Shown: positions 33,449-44,646 of the stretch, in pieces
Numbering within the stretch: position 1 is the first letter of the stretch
Layout of the letters: every line of letters starts with the position of its first letter
From: Heligmosomoides polygyrus polygyrus
Lineage: Eukaryota > Nematoda > Chromadorea > Rhabditida > Heligmosomidae
Assembly (NCBI GenBank): GCA_947396885.1
Contig: OX377206.1
Location: forward strand, 17,045,114 to 17,109,113
Reading direction: 5' to 3'
Length of the DNA: 64,000 bases
Made by a program: the position numbers and the translations under genes
Notes under the pieces: generated by a model
Database searches by the model: none
What the model saw: only the letters and a program-made list of their open reading frames with translations
Told to the model about the DNA's origin: nothing

Positions 33449-33756
33449 CTGAAAGAGTCTCGATCACGATACATCTAAAAATTTACTTTTGCTCTTTCCG
33501 GCCAAAAATGCCTTTGTAAGAAACCTAGGTACAGGTAGACTTTTCGGCCAACATGGGAGAGAAGGAAGGCGTCAGCCAATCAACAGAGGATAACTTGTTA
33601 ATACATCGACCACATTCAAGAATTAATCCCTCACCTAGATCATAACTTAACCACAACGAGAGATGGAACCGATGTTGAGCACAAAGTTGACTTGTAGCGA
33701 AACGCCTTCTACCCGTCTTGTTATCTGGTCCTACGCACTCATTCATAAGTACCTAC

Positions 33757-33938
33757 CTGCAGGTATGCCGACGAGTAATCGTGACCGGTTCTGCTTAGCC
33801 TCATGACGTCGTCTTAGACAGATGTAGAGGCAGCACAAGAAGCAGAGTGCTACAAGCACTGCTCCAAGCAGTACTGGCAACAGCCAGACCGAGAGGTTCG
33901 GGTTGGCACGACCACGTTGCTGTGCTCCGGGACCGGCA
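33757..33938 (-). CDS. Exon 11: transmembrane helix
   Basis: 1 base, 60 codons and 1 base between ATCTACTTTAG and CTGCAG/GTAGGT. It encodes GRANPNLS, then a 25-residue hydrophobic run (VWLLPVLLGAVLVALC, then FLCCLYICL), then the stop-transfer LRRRHEAK. Positive residues follow the helix, so the C-terminus is cytoplasmic. Four cysteines near the inner face could be acylated (inference). Confidence 0.85.
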
Positions 33939-34091
33939 CTAAAGTAGATAAGGTTGGAGGAAAATTTTTAGTGAAAGTTGAGGTGCTGAGATGTCTGATT
34001 TGTTCGCTCTGAACGGTGAACATTTTCTTTCAGAGAAACAATGTTCTGACACATTTGCTTAAGCCTGGAGCGGCTGGTAGAGAGGCTATAT

Positions 34092-34238
34092 GTTGTTACG
34101 GGATGTTTTGTTGCGATCAAAACTCTTGCGCCAGGCGGGACTCGAACCCGCATCTTCTGCTTTCCGGGCAGCGATGTTCGCCTTACACCACCGGCGCTGT
34201 TTGAGAGTTTTGATCGCAACAAAACATCCCGTAACAAC
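34092..34238 (-). repeat. tRNA-like core inside a perfect 35 bp inverted repeat
   Basis: 34092-34126 and 34204-34238 are exact inverted copies (GTTGTTACGGGATGTTTTGT... ). The loop on the - strand (34197-34127) folds as a tRNA: a 7 bp acceptor stem GCGCCGG/CCTGGCGC, TGGTGTAAGG as A box, a CTGC/GCAG anticodon stem, and a T arm GCGGG-TTCGAGT-CCCGC. It lies in intron 10 of the ZP-N-like gene. Other tRNA-like repeats at 4541, 13446 and 55540 share the AGTTTTGATCGCAACA arm. It is probably a mobile tRNA-derived hairpin. Confidence 0.65.
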
Positions 34239-34591
34239 ATTCTTTCAGAGAATATCGTGTTTTCCACTAGTGGTCAACAAAAGCAATTGTTGACATGGCG
34301 GAAGAAAATGGTAGCTTAGATGGCCGTTAATGATGACCGAACTCAAAACACAATCACAACATTTCTGCTAAGATTGTGTAATACACGTTCTTTTCGGTCT
34401 TTGAAGTGCGATTACAGTGTTCTTCTTCAAACGATTTGAAATCGCTTCAATGACTAACGTGTGCTCAAAAAATTGTTTTTAGGACTAGCAAGAAAGTGCT
34501 CCGTAAGAGGTTCTCCATATTGCAAGGACTGGTGTTTACCTTGCCGAGGAGTAGCCCAGCATTTCGTATTTAGTTAAAGTCTTAAAAAGGA

Positions 34592-34884
34592 AGTGTAGCG
34601 CAGTCGGAGGAGGCGCGACTGTCGCGTGCACCCGATACCAGGTTCCTGGTTCGGATTTCCCGCCCAGGCCAACCAAGCCTTCTCCCTCCGGGGTCGGTGA
34701 ATTGGTACCAGACTTGTCTGGGAAGGATAAAGCGCTGACTTGTTCATCGGCTGGCCACCGCAAGTCATTGTATGGCCATATACGCATTCATGTCGCCTCC
34801 ACGACATCCCGTAGGAGTAGAATGCGCTGGCGCATCCCAAAAGGGATTGAGTAACGCCGTCCTTTATCCTTTTTTATCCTTAAG
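34592..34884 (+). repeat. tRNA-derived SINE, best copy
   Basis: Head: TAGCGCAGTCGGAGGAGG (A box) and GGTTCGGATTTCC (B box). Body: GGCCAACCAAGCCTTC, GGTGAATTGGTACCAGACTT, GACTTGTTCATCGGCTGGCC, TCGCCTCCACGACATCCCGT. Tail: TTTATCCTTTTTTATCCTTA. The pol III boxes plus many dispersed copies in both orientations define a SINE. Confidence 0.75.
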
Positions 34885-35457
34885 AAAGGAAGCCAGTTAA
34901 AAAACGTCCTGCCGTAAAGACATCTTGCTCCTGAGCTATAGATACGACCTTCTAAGCGCACGATTTTTATTTTTTTATAACTGTATGAAATATGTACATC
35001 CAGTAACCGAAACGCCTTCCCTAAACTAGACCATGCGTTTCCTCCAAGTACATTTTCTCTGTTAAAAAGTGCGTCTACTTCTAATTTCGAATGCTTCAAG
35101 GAGCATTGAGTTGTTCGTAGTAGATTAAAAAATATAATAAAAATGGCAAAAAACTGTACGAGTAAAAGTGAGAGAAACCAGAACATCTAACACCTTCTTT
35201 GTCTTCTGAACTGTTTTGATCAGATCAGAAGCGGTTTCTATTCCTCTAATAAATACTAACTTCTGCGGTATGAATTAATAGAGTAAGGTGGCATATGTAT
35301 GGCACATATCACTGCCAAATAATCTTGTTATTCTATGCTGCTGATTTCAACAGTAGAAGAGTCTACGTAAATCAGTGTTCCATATGAAAAAAATGTTGGC
35401 TTCTTCACATTCCAGTATTTTTTAACTTTATTTCCCGTAACACTTCTTATAGTCACC

Positions 35458-37290
35458 AATTTATTTATTTATTTATTTATTCAAGGCATTGACCAGGGTC
35501 TAGCGTAGAAAAGTTTAGAAACGAGTCAATACAACAACACAAACACTAGAACTACAACAACAGACGTAACTCAAAGGGTCAGCCGAATAAAACACGACAC
35601 TATCATCAGCACTGCGTATGTCACATTGGGGTGCTCCACAATTTTCACCTTGAGAGACACCTTTTGCAGGTTTGAACAGAGATTCCCTCAGGTCATCAAG
35701 CAAGAGGTTGAATACCTTGACAGCTCTATAGGTTAGAAAGTCGGACCTGACACGTGATTTAGCAACCAATACCCTAAGTTTCAGCATTCCTCTTAAAGAT
35801 CCTGTCAGTATCCCATCGAAGAAGTTCGCCGGATTTATGAATAGCGCTTCAGCGAGAATCTTGTACATCGTTATTATATCAACAATCTTTCTTCTATTCT
35901 TCAGCGAAAGAAGCCCATATAGCTCTGCTCGCTGCGAACCTCTTGGAATATTACTGTAATCCACTGAAAACCTCACATCATGAGCTTCCTTGTGAAGCTA
36001 TTAGGTTGGCAACTAATTTCGTGGACTCTCAAGAATCTTCAGCAAAAGTATTTATTAACACATAACTTATGAAAATCTTCAATTAAAATAAGATCCCTCA
36101 GAACGCAGAAGTGCTTCACGTATATCAGGTAGCTGGTCTATCCCACGGCCATAGAATTATTGTGCTTTTAAGGCCAAGAATCTTTGGAGGTGCATTTTGA
36201 CCCGGTCCACATTATTGAACCGTCTTCCAACCAAGAAGTACTGCACCGGACTAAAAATGTGGCAGTCACTCGGCGCAAGCTCTGGGCTGTAGGGTGGATG
36301 AGTTTGACGCTCCCAGTCAAGGTCTTCTATTTTTTGAGGCCTCCGGTTCGCTACGTTCCCTCCGTTTGGTGGTGTCAAGAAGGTATTAACTTCTGGGAGC
36401 TCATCAAGAACAGTTCCAGCATTAATGCTGTAATCTACTCTTCTCATCCTGGCCGCGCGCAGACTGAACTCCGCTGGAATCGGTTCAGCCAGACTTTCAG
36501 GAGCGGAATTATCTATCAGCAAGATAACGCCAGATCACTCGTCACGAATCGGGAGCTTCAAAAAATCGAAGACCTTAGCTGGGAGCGTCTAACTCACCCA
36601 CCTTACAGCACAGGCCGTGCGCCAAATGACTAGCACCTTTACAGCCCGCTGCAGCACTTCTTGGTTGGAGGACGACTTATTAATGTGGACCATGTCAAAA
36701 TGCACCTCCAAGGATTCTTGGCTGCAAAAGCACAAGAATTCTACAGCTGTGGGAAGGGCCAGGTAGCTGATAAATGGGAAGCAGTCCCACGTTCCATCAG
36801 ATCTTACTTTGGTTGAAAACTGTTATTTGTTATTTTTTTATGAATACTTTTGTTGAAGGCGCTTGAGAGTCCACGAAATTAGTTGCCAACCTAATATTTT
36901 GCGAGCTCTCTAGAAGGTCTATGTCCTTTTTCATTGCGCCATTGGACTGAACACCGACGTCCCCGTTTCCACAATAGGTCGTACATAAGTCTTGAACGCG
37001 CGTATGTAAACCTCGTGGAGGTTAAATTTTAACGTCCTGTCGAGGTTGCAGATGCGGTAGTTGGTTTTTTTTAAATCTACAGTGCTTAGACAAGTACAAG
37101 TTGCTGGTTACGATAAAACCTAAACCTCTAACCTCATGAACCTTATTTATCTTTTGACCACCGATTCTTTATTCTTGTGTTCGAGCACGATATCTGGGTT
37201 CAACCATCAGAAAATTATGGATTTTAAGCAACTTGTACTTGTTTTGCCTCCATTGCAAGCTCATCTCTTTGTGCACAAATAAATAAATGG
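35458..37290 (-). mobile_element. CR1-like LINE split by a mariner
   Basis: On the - strand, 37290-36897 reads reverse-transcriptase C-terminal pieces (VRGLGFIVTSNLYLSKHC, FKTYVRPIVETGTSVFSP, KKDIDLLESSQN). After the mariner it resumes (SFTRKLMM, then a 153-codon frame with PRGSQRAELYGL, IITMYKIL, RVRSDFLTYRAVKVFNLL). It ends in an (AATA)n tail at 35458-35482. It lies in intron 10, starting about 15 bases from exon 10. Confidence 0.75.
36001..36894. mobile_element. Palindromic mariner: two transposase 3' halves facing outward
   Basis: Ends TTAGGTTGGCAACTAATTTC and GAAATTAGTTGCCAACCTAA are flanked by TA (35999-36000, 36895-36896). The first 350 and last 350 bases are inverted copies. The left arm reads the C-terminal transposase on the - strand (THPPYSPELAPSDCHIF, YFLVGRRFNNVDRVKMHLQ). 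The right arm reads it on the + strand (IIYQQDNARS, LTHPPYS, HFLVGGRLINVDHVKMHLQ). The central 150 bases are single copy. It has no N-terminus and is therefore non-autonomous. Confidence 0.85.
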
Positions 37291-37306
37291 TTGAATCAAC
37301 GCATAC

Positions 37307-37505
37307 TTTTCGACTGTGGTCGATGTCTCAGTCTTCGTAGTCAGATCAGCTGCTCGGCTGTCGACCTGAACGTCGCTAATATCGTTGATATTCTTCGATC
37401 CTTCAGTTCCGGTTCGATCTGTGATGCGTGACGGCAACTGAGGGATGATCGCATTCGGACCCGGATGGCGCCCGTCCAACAAATCCTCCAGTTGGCTGCT
37501 CTGAG
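37307..37505 (-). CDS. Exon 10: extracellular stalk
   Basis: 2 + 65 codons + 2 bases between GCCTATTCCAG and GAAAA/GTATGC. It encodes QSSQLEDLLDGRHPGPNAII, RITDRTGTEGSKNINDIS, then LTTKTETSTTVE. The Thr-rich end just before the membrane exon suggests an O-glycosylated stalk. Confidence 0.8.
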
Positions 37506-37574
37506 CTGGAATAGGCAGAATAACATGAGAAACCTGACGCTGTCAGTCGATCGATTGGTATTCCATGCACTGAC

Positions 37575-37674
37575 CTCCTTGTCCGGCATTGGCGTTGAGA
37601 TTTTGTCGCCTCATTAAGTCTTCAAGCTGAGCGTTCAGATTGCTGGCATCTATGCTAGCTTGGCTGTCCACATT
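37575..37674 (-). CDS. Exon 9: extracellular stalk
   Basis: 33 codons plus 1 base, phase 0 in and 1 out, between GGTTCTGCTTCAG and GGAG/GTCAGT. It encodes NVDSQASIDASNLNAQLEDL, then RRQNLNANAGQG. The NLNAQLEDL motif is echoed in exon 10. Confidence 0.75.
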
Positions 37675-38399
37675 CTGAAGCAGAACCACTCAAGGAGTTC
37701 CTCATCGGTAATGCAACTGTTTTTGGATAAGGAGGAGTTTCAAATGATCAAGACATCAGATTTTAACCGAAAACATTGATTTGTATTGAAAAAGCAAATC
37801 CTTTTTATACACTTTATTTCCGTTAAAGATATGCAATTTTCGCTTTAAAATGATCAGTTCAAGCAAGACAGATGTTCTTCAAATGGAGCTAAGCACTTTT
37901 CAAATCAAACTAGAATGGGCACTGTTTAAAGCAGTCAAAATAGTTCCCTAAATGAAAGTTTACCTAAACTCTCGTTAACTACTTATGAAGGTGACACTAT
38001 TTCTTTTGATCATGAAACTATCTAACTTTTAGATACAAGGACACCTTGGGCTATTGACAAAAAGCAGAATACAATGTTGTTACAATATGCGAAACGAAAT
38101 ATCGCGCCATGTAGTCGTTCAGTGTGACGTGATGTTTATCTAGCGGGTATTGCAAATGGTGATTAAATGTTATGCTTTGGATAGTTGAGTGTTTTTTGCA
38201 AATGTTTCTTCTGAACGATAGACCTTACCAGAAGCGGACATACATCGTGTATGAATGCTAGCAAGTCTACAATTTAGCTAAGTTCGAAAGTCTCAAAAAT
38301 AGGATGAAGTTGAGGATAATCCATTTTTTCCACTTTCCCACCTTCCCACCAGTTTTTTCGATTCCTCATCTATTTCTCTACAAAAGGAACAAAGGTATG

Positions 38400-38680
38400 C
38401 AGTAGGAAGATGTTCCGGTCGTCGCAAACACTCCTTTTCAAGTTTCTTGATTTGAGTCTGCCCAGGGCGCCCAAGCCCACCATCCCTATGGAGTCCGTTA
38501 ATTGGTAACAGATTTGTCCGGAAATGATAGAAGACTGACATTCCTATTGTCTGGCCACCGCATCTCACTCTATATGCCTAATACGTATTCCAATTGTCTC
38601 TACATATGATATCGCGAAGATGTAGAATGAGTGGCGCCCCTCAAAAAAGGGATTGACTAATCCTCTTCTATCCTTTAGTC
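38400..38680 (+). repeat. tRNA-derived SINE, diverged
   Basis: Contains CCCAGGGCGCCCAAGCCCAC, TTAATTGGTAACAGATTTGT, GTCTGGCCACCGCATCTCAC and the GGGATTGACTAATCC...TATCCTTTAG end. The head is poorly preserved. Confidence 0.5.
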
Positions 38681-39170
38681 TTCACAACGTTCTTTTAAAG
38701 TCGAAAAGTTGTCCCCGCTCTTTACCTAAGGAAATTAGTTGATATTGCAAACTTTTTAAAGAGCACGGATCGACATGCAAAAAATCAAGCAAATATTTAT
38801 GTTGCTATTGACCGTGATTGATGAGTATTCTGTTTTCTTAGCTCGTTCGAAGTGTTTACCTCGTCCAAAGCAAGTTAGAAACATATACAATCAAACTATA
38901 AAAACCTCAATACTGATGAAGTTGCACTTCCTCTAGAGGAAATGGTAAAGGCAAGGATATTGCAGGGAAAACACAAATTATGTGGGATTTGTGATAGTCG
39001 GAAGGGGCAACCGTCAAGTACCAGTTGCGTTTGTCATCCCACACTACACAACCGAATCCCCTGAACTTAAATAAAAGCCCTCGTATAATGGGACAGTAGC
39101 TGAGACTGTCGAAGAAACTGAAGTAAGGGATTGAAGACGAAAGTCGCCACATATATCGCCCATTCGATTA

Positions 39171-39660
39171 GGATAGACCCCTTTACGTTTCGTATTAGCT
39201 TAACGCATATGTCGGCGACGATGTCGCCGGCAGCGTCGCAGGGACGCTATATTCCCGCCGCCGTTCGGCGTCGACGAGATGACGCAGTGCGGAGCGCTGG
39301 CCCTCTGGCAGCGGAGGGCGCTCTCTCTCTCGCATGCACTCTCTAGCTCATCATGCCGGAGCTTCCGCGCTGTCGGTGACAGGTAGTCGGCGGCGGGTCG
39401 CAGCGTCGCCGAAGTATGGCCTATGGTAGGCCTATGCTATAGGCGGCAATGTTGAGCGGCTGCTACACAGCGCGTACAAGCAGCCAGCGCAACACTGTCG
39501 CCGACGTCGCCGACAACAGCGTCGCCTAAGGCCTATGTCATACTACCGCTCACCCCGAGCGAAGCCTAATGACAAGCTCCCATATCACGAAGCGATGAGT
39601 CGATATGGGAGCCTATCATTAGGCTTCGCTCGGGGCGAGCGATGGTATCACATAGGCCTA
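39171..39660. repeat. GC-rich foldback cluster
   Basis: 39531-39657 is a near-perfect hairpin (GGCCTATGTCATACTACCGC ... GCGATGGTATCACATAGGCC) with AGCTCCCATATC at its core. Outside it, GTCGCCG repeats (39210-39250 against 39490-39525) form a second nested inversion. Confidence 0.65.
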
Positions 39661-40532
39661 AGTATGACACAGGCCTATAACATATGCCTAGGCAAAAAAC
39701 GCGTAAATGATGGAACACAGTGAAGGATGTCCCCACAGAATTTTCGGCACTGGTCAAGTTTCTACCTGAGCTGTTTGTGTCACATCATGTGGTGCAAGAG
39801 TAGTTTAACGTTAATAGATGATAGATGGATGTTAGTACTAGAGAGCCAGCGCTGCATGCGTTGAAAATGTATGTGCGATAACGTTCATTTAACAGCTTCA
39901 AATTTTGCGGATCGCGGCGCATAAGGCAGCTAGAGAGGACTTCCAGAATATGTCTTCTAGAAACGCTTTGCTGGGACCGTGCATGGCGAACTCCAATTGT
40001 GACAGATATCCTTTTTGTTATTTCCCTCTTCTGGGGAGGAGCAACCCTGAAGACCTATGGCGCTGTCCTTGTGCCTTTATATGTAAAAGTTGAAGCGTTG
40101 AAGCGTTGAACTTGACGCCACTGGGGCTGGCGAACAAACCCACCGGTCGCTTTCCACGGATGAGTGCCATCTTGTACCCTATCAGTCTTTTGTGAGTTAG
40201 CACTTCGTCCACCTTCAACAACACGCCCCCCCCCCCCTCCTCGTACTGTTCAGACTTGTCACCTACATTTCTAGGCGAGTTCACGACCAGAGGTGCACAT
40301 TTAACGGTTAACGATTTAACGAATTTAACGAATTAACGGCATTTTCCGTTAAAATCCGGCTTAACGACTTAACGAAAAATTTTAGAAATTTAACGGATTT
40401 TTTAACGGACCTTTTTTTCTCAGTAAGTTTATCACTTCCCTCAGTCTTTACTAATATTGCAGGCCTCATCCTCCCAATTAGGACTATTCCTGAAAAACTA
40501 TTGAAATCAGCAAGAATATTTTAATGTTTTTA

Positions 40533-41742
40533 TCCTACTATATATAAAAGAGTAAGCGGTTGTCCGTCCATCTGTCCGTCCGTCCGTCTGTCCGTCCGTC
40601 TGCCTATCCGTCTGGCCTTTCCTATCCTAGACGTCGAGTAACAGGCGTCCGGGTTCAGACCATGTGTCACCCATGTCAGGTCGAGAGGGTCAGAAGGCGT
40701 GTCACCGATGTCGCGCAAAGGGCTTTCGTACTCACCATCAGAAGACATGTCACCGACGTCGTTCTACAGGCGTCCGAATTCAGAAAAGGTGTCACCGACG
40801 TCGTTCAACAGACGTCCGGGTTCATAAGAGGTGCCACCGACGTCGTGCAACAGGCGAACGGGTTCGGAAGAGCTGTCGCCGAAGTCGCGCAAAGGGGGAA
40901 GGGGGGGGGGCAGGTACAGAAGACATGTCAGCGATGTCCTTCAAAAGACGTCCGGCTTTAGAAGACGAGTCAACGATGTCGATTAAACGATGTCCGGGTT
41001 CAGAAGGCATGTCACCGATGTCACGCCGTGAGCGTGGGAGGACAAGTTTGGGGAGGGGGATATCTTGAAAAGTGAAATTCTTGAAATTCGTGAAAGTGAC
41101 CTGGAAGGGGGAGGGGGGCTGGAGGTGACACGGAGACGGGGAACCAGTAATACGGGATCTCTAAAATGGGGTCAGTAGACGGGGCCAAGGGAATGGGGAA
41201 ACCAATAATGGTGTTCAGTAGACGGTTACCAATAAGGGAACGAGAAAGGAGGAGTTAATTAAGGATGGTTACCAATAAGGGCAATCAAAAAGAAGGGGTC
41301 CAGCAGCTGAAGCGGGCAAGAGGGGACCACTAAAGGATGACCTGTTCGAGAGAACCAGTAAGGTGGGGTGGGGAAGGGGGGGGGGGGGGGGTGGCGTCCG
41401 GATTCAAAAGATGTGTCAGTGTTGTGGGGCAACGGGCTTCCGCGTTCAGAAGACGTGTCTCCGATGTCGGTCAAAGGCCGCTTGGGATTGCAAGACGTGT
41501 CACCGACGTACAGAGGCAGGCGCGTTCGCTTATCCGTTTACTATCCCTTATTATTGACAGTTTTGAGGAAAACATTTTTCTAAAACATAGGAGAGAGGTT
41601 ATCTCCACAATGGATGATATCTGTGTGATTCTTTCCATCTTCTAACAGTGACTTTATTGGGAACTTCATTTCAAGAGAGCAGTTATATGAAACCAGACGC
41701 TCAGCGGCCTAGCGGCCGCCAAACGTCTGGTGCTATTATAAT
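40533..41742 (+). mobile_element. Helitron-like element, copy 3
   Basis: Begins TCCTACTATATATAAAAGAG after an A. Then come CCGTCCGT repeats, minisatellite A (40640-41030), G-rich B-like units and the terminal hairpin CCAGACGCTC ... GCCAAACGTCTGG (41693-41730). The most compact and complete of the three copies, and the best for defining the family ends. Confidence 0.6.
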
Positions 41743-41999
41743 TAATGTTTTCTGTGGCGCATTTGAATTTTTGGAAATAATGCAATTGAAGCTAGAAAAG
41801 GTCTTCGTCGAGCTGCCACCCACGTCAGCAAACCCAAAAAATTAGTGGTCTGACCTCCTCGTAAGATATGCTAATCTTCAGTTGGCGCTGCTTATCCCAG
41901 AATACTTTGTTCGCCACCTAAAGCAGTCGAAAAGGAAAGAATGGAGAATGTTTTTAGTCGGTGGACGTATTTTAAATGATTTGAGAAAAGCGCTAGTAA

Positions 42000-42310
42000 A
42001 GGGACAAAGAACGCCGTCACTCAATCCTTTTTGAGAAGCGCCACGCATCCTACTTCTACAGGATGTACTGGAGAAGATTTGAATGTGCGTGATTGGTCAT
42101 GCAGTAAATCATCAGCTGTGGTGGTCAGCCGATGAAGAAGTCTGCGCTTTATCCTTCCCAGACAAGATTGGTACCAATTCACCGACCGAAAATTCACCGA
42201 ATGGTGGAAGGCTTGGTTGGCCTGGCGAGAAATCCGAACCAGGAACCTAGTATAGGATATGCATGCAAAGGCCGACACGCCATCCGACTGCGCTGCACAC
42301 GCCCTAGTAA
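42000..42310 (-). repeat. tRNA-derived SINE
   Basis: - strand head GTGCAGCGCAGTCGGATGG and B box GGTTCGGATTTCT. The body and AAAGGATTGAGTGACGGCGTTC tail lie to the left. Carries a small duplication (ATTCACCGA twice). Confidence 0.55.
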
Positions 42311-43035
42311 CAAAAATTTGGAAAGCTACTTTCCTGAACGTTAACACATCAACGGCTGTGTCACACCCTTTCAGCCGTGTGGTGCCGTTTGACACGACGT
42401 CGTGTCAGGGTCCCGACGTAAAAAAAATCGCTTGGTCTCACGCACAGGGCACGCGAAAACTGTAGGTTCTTCAACATGTTAACATTCCACTGATAGGCCG
42501 CTAAGTACCGAAGAACTATTTTTATTAGTTTTTTCGGTACTTAGTGGGCTGGTTCCCGCATTGAGATTGTACATGCTCGTACAGCAGTCACACAAAACGG
42601 TTTTGCAAAGAACCAGAAAAGGGGGAGGAACTTCGGGGTCTGCCTGATCTTACATTTTAAGACGCCTTGTCGATGGGGGGACCAGCCCACTATGTACCGT
42701 TCTCTTGATTGATAATCCCATACCTGGTGTATCCCACACTATGAAGATAATTTGTTGCCGAAGGTTTGTTTATTTTACTGTCCATACCTTGTTGAAACGA
42801 AATTGTTTAAGTTACATTGTAGTGTTACACTCCATTCCTTGAACATTAGCTGTTGATCTGTTGAAGTTGGATGGAAGATATAACGTTTTCCTTGATTTTT
42901 TCAATTAAAATAATGGTTTGCAGCTAATTTTATTTTTTAACGAAATTTAACGATTTACCGGAAATTTAACAAAAATTTCCCGTTAAAAAATTTCGTTAAA
43001 ATAATTTAACGCACAGAACTTTGTGTGCACGCCTA

Positions 43036-44498
43036 TTTATGACAAGACTAATGTCGGCTCCCGCCGCGGTTTATATAGGCTGGGGAGCCTATGGGCAGAC
43101 GCAGGGGGCGGAGTTATGCAAGAGAGCTGGTCCTAGATACGGTCAATTATTTTGTTAAAGAGAAGCGCTAATCGCACATGCTTCAAATTTTTCGCACTAG
43201 CTCTCTACACCAATAACTAGAAAAAATTAGAAAACGTAGAGGAAACCTTGTTGTTTGCTTGAAAAAATGTCATTCTTCCAGTGCAGTGTTGGCCACGACG
43301 GCTGCGAGCAACGATACTCACTCACAGCCATGCGTGCGGTCGCGGTGCGGCGCTGCAGCAGGGCCATCTCTAGCCCTTACAGGAACGTGTACGAGTTGCC
43401 GGATGTGCTGAGCGTGCTAATGCGGAACCCTACGTCCCTACCTGTCTTATGAATAGTTTCGGCTGCAGCAAGAGAAGAAAGCCGTGGAATTCGACGTAAT
43501 AATGAGCCGGCTTCTAAAGCTGACCCCTCACAATGAAAAATTAGGAGCTCCCAAATGGGTGGTCAGAACTGGGGTGGGATCTAGACTACGTCAAATGGGT
43601 GATGGAGAGAGAACTGAAGTTCACTTACGGGTTCACTAAACATGGCCAGTAGATGATCATAACTTATTAAATGGTGGTGAAAATCGTATTATAGAGAAAA
43701 TAGGATGTTCCAGAGCACATTATGCTCATGGTGTTTCGCCCGCAGAATATCAAGCATCCGTGGATATAGTTTTGTTTTGGCTTTTACTCCACCACTTTGT
43801 CTACCTATATTAGAGAGATGTTAGACTATGCCGATATTTACACTCGTAATTAGGCAGGTTGGCTATTAGGTTCGTTAAATCGTGAGACATTTTGCTGGGC
43901 TCCAAACGCTGATTAATAGCGTTGGATGGATACTTCATGTACTTTAGGTATTCGAACCTATTGAGAATAAAGCAGGGGTTTCAGTCATAATCATGAGGAA
44001 GCTTTGAAACCTCTACAAAAGGCGATCAACCCTAATTTTTATAGGTTCGTCAGTAATCCGCCTCTGATCATGCGACACACTTCGCTGAACGCGTAGCCGT
44101 TGTAGGCAGCGCTTGAAACACAAAGATCTATGACTGAACACCTTCCCACTTTTAATATGAACAACTAACCTAAAAACAAATGTTTGTTCTTCTAATTATA
44201 CCGTAAGGACCTTCTCCATAACCCAATACTCAGTTGTTTTTGGATCTTCCCTATAATTTGGCTTCACCAGTTTCCCTCTCGACCCCTTTGCCGCAGTGCC
44301 CACCAGTGCATCCGCAGTCTCGCACTTCAGCCCGTCCAGCCTCGGCTGTGTCGTGCAAAACTCGTCCTCTCCGCCAGCGAAGCAGCGAGGACTCCGCCCA
44401 GAGCCAGCACGCGCGCGCGACCGCACGCGTCACTCTGAGTATCGCTGCCGCCCCCCCCCCCCCCCCAGACCACGACTACCCAGGCCAACTGCATTGTC
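43036..44498. other. No gene recognised (intron 8)
   Basis: No exon in phase 0-0 was found on the - strand. A GC-rich stretch at 44260-44460, ending in a C16 run, has frames on both strands but no splice support. Confidence 0.4.
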
Positions 44499-44646
44499 TA
44501 AAGGCCTTCGCACACTTTCGTCGCCACGCGGCGCGGCACCACGATTGCCGTAGATATCGATTTGCCTCGCGAGGCGATTCTGCATCTCTGCCCCATGCTT
44601 AAAGATAGGGCTGCCGCGTGGCGGCGAAAGTGTGCGAAGGCCTTAG
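44499..44646. mobile_element. GC-rich foldback MITE, cleanest copy
   Basis: CTAAAGGCCTTCGCACACTT and AAGTGTGCGAAGGCCTTAG are near-perfect inverted ends, continuing through TCGTCGCCACGCGGC / GCCGCGTGGCGGCGA. Length is about 148 bases. The best reference for the family seen at 3738, 4080 and 10484. Confidence 0.7.

Noticed and set aside
34127..34197. Functional tRNA gene
   Set aside because: The T arm and acceptor stem are good, but the anticodon stem is only four base pairs and the core sits in a mobile-looking hairpin with degenerate relatives. Called tRNA-like instead.
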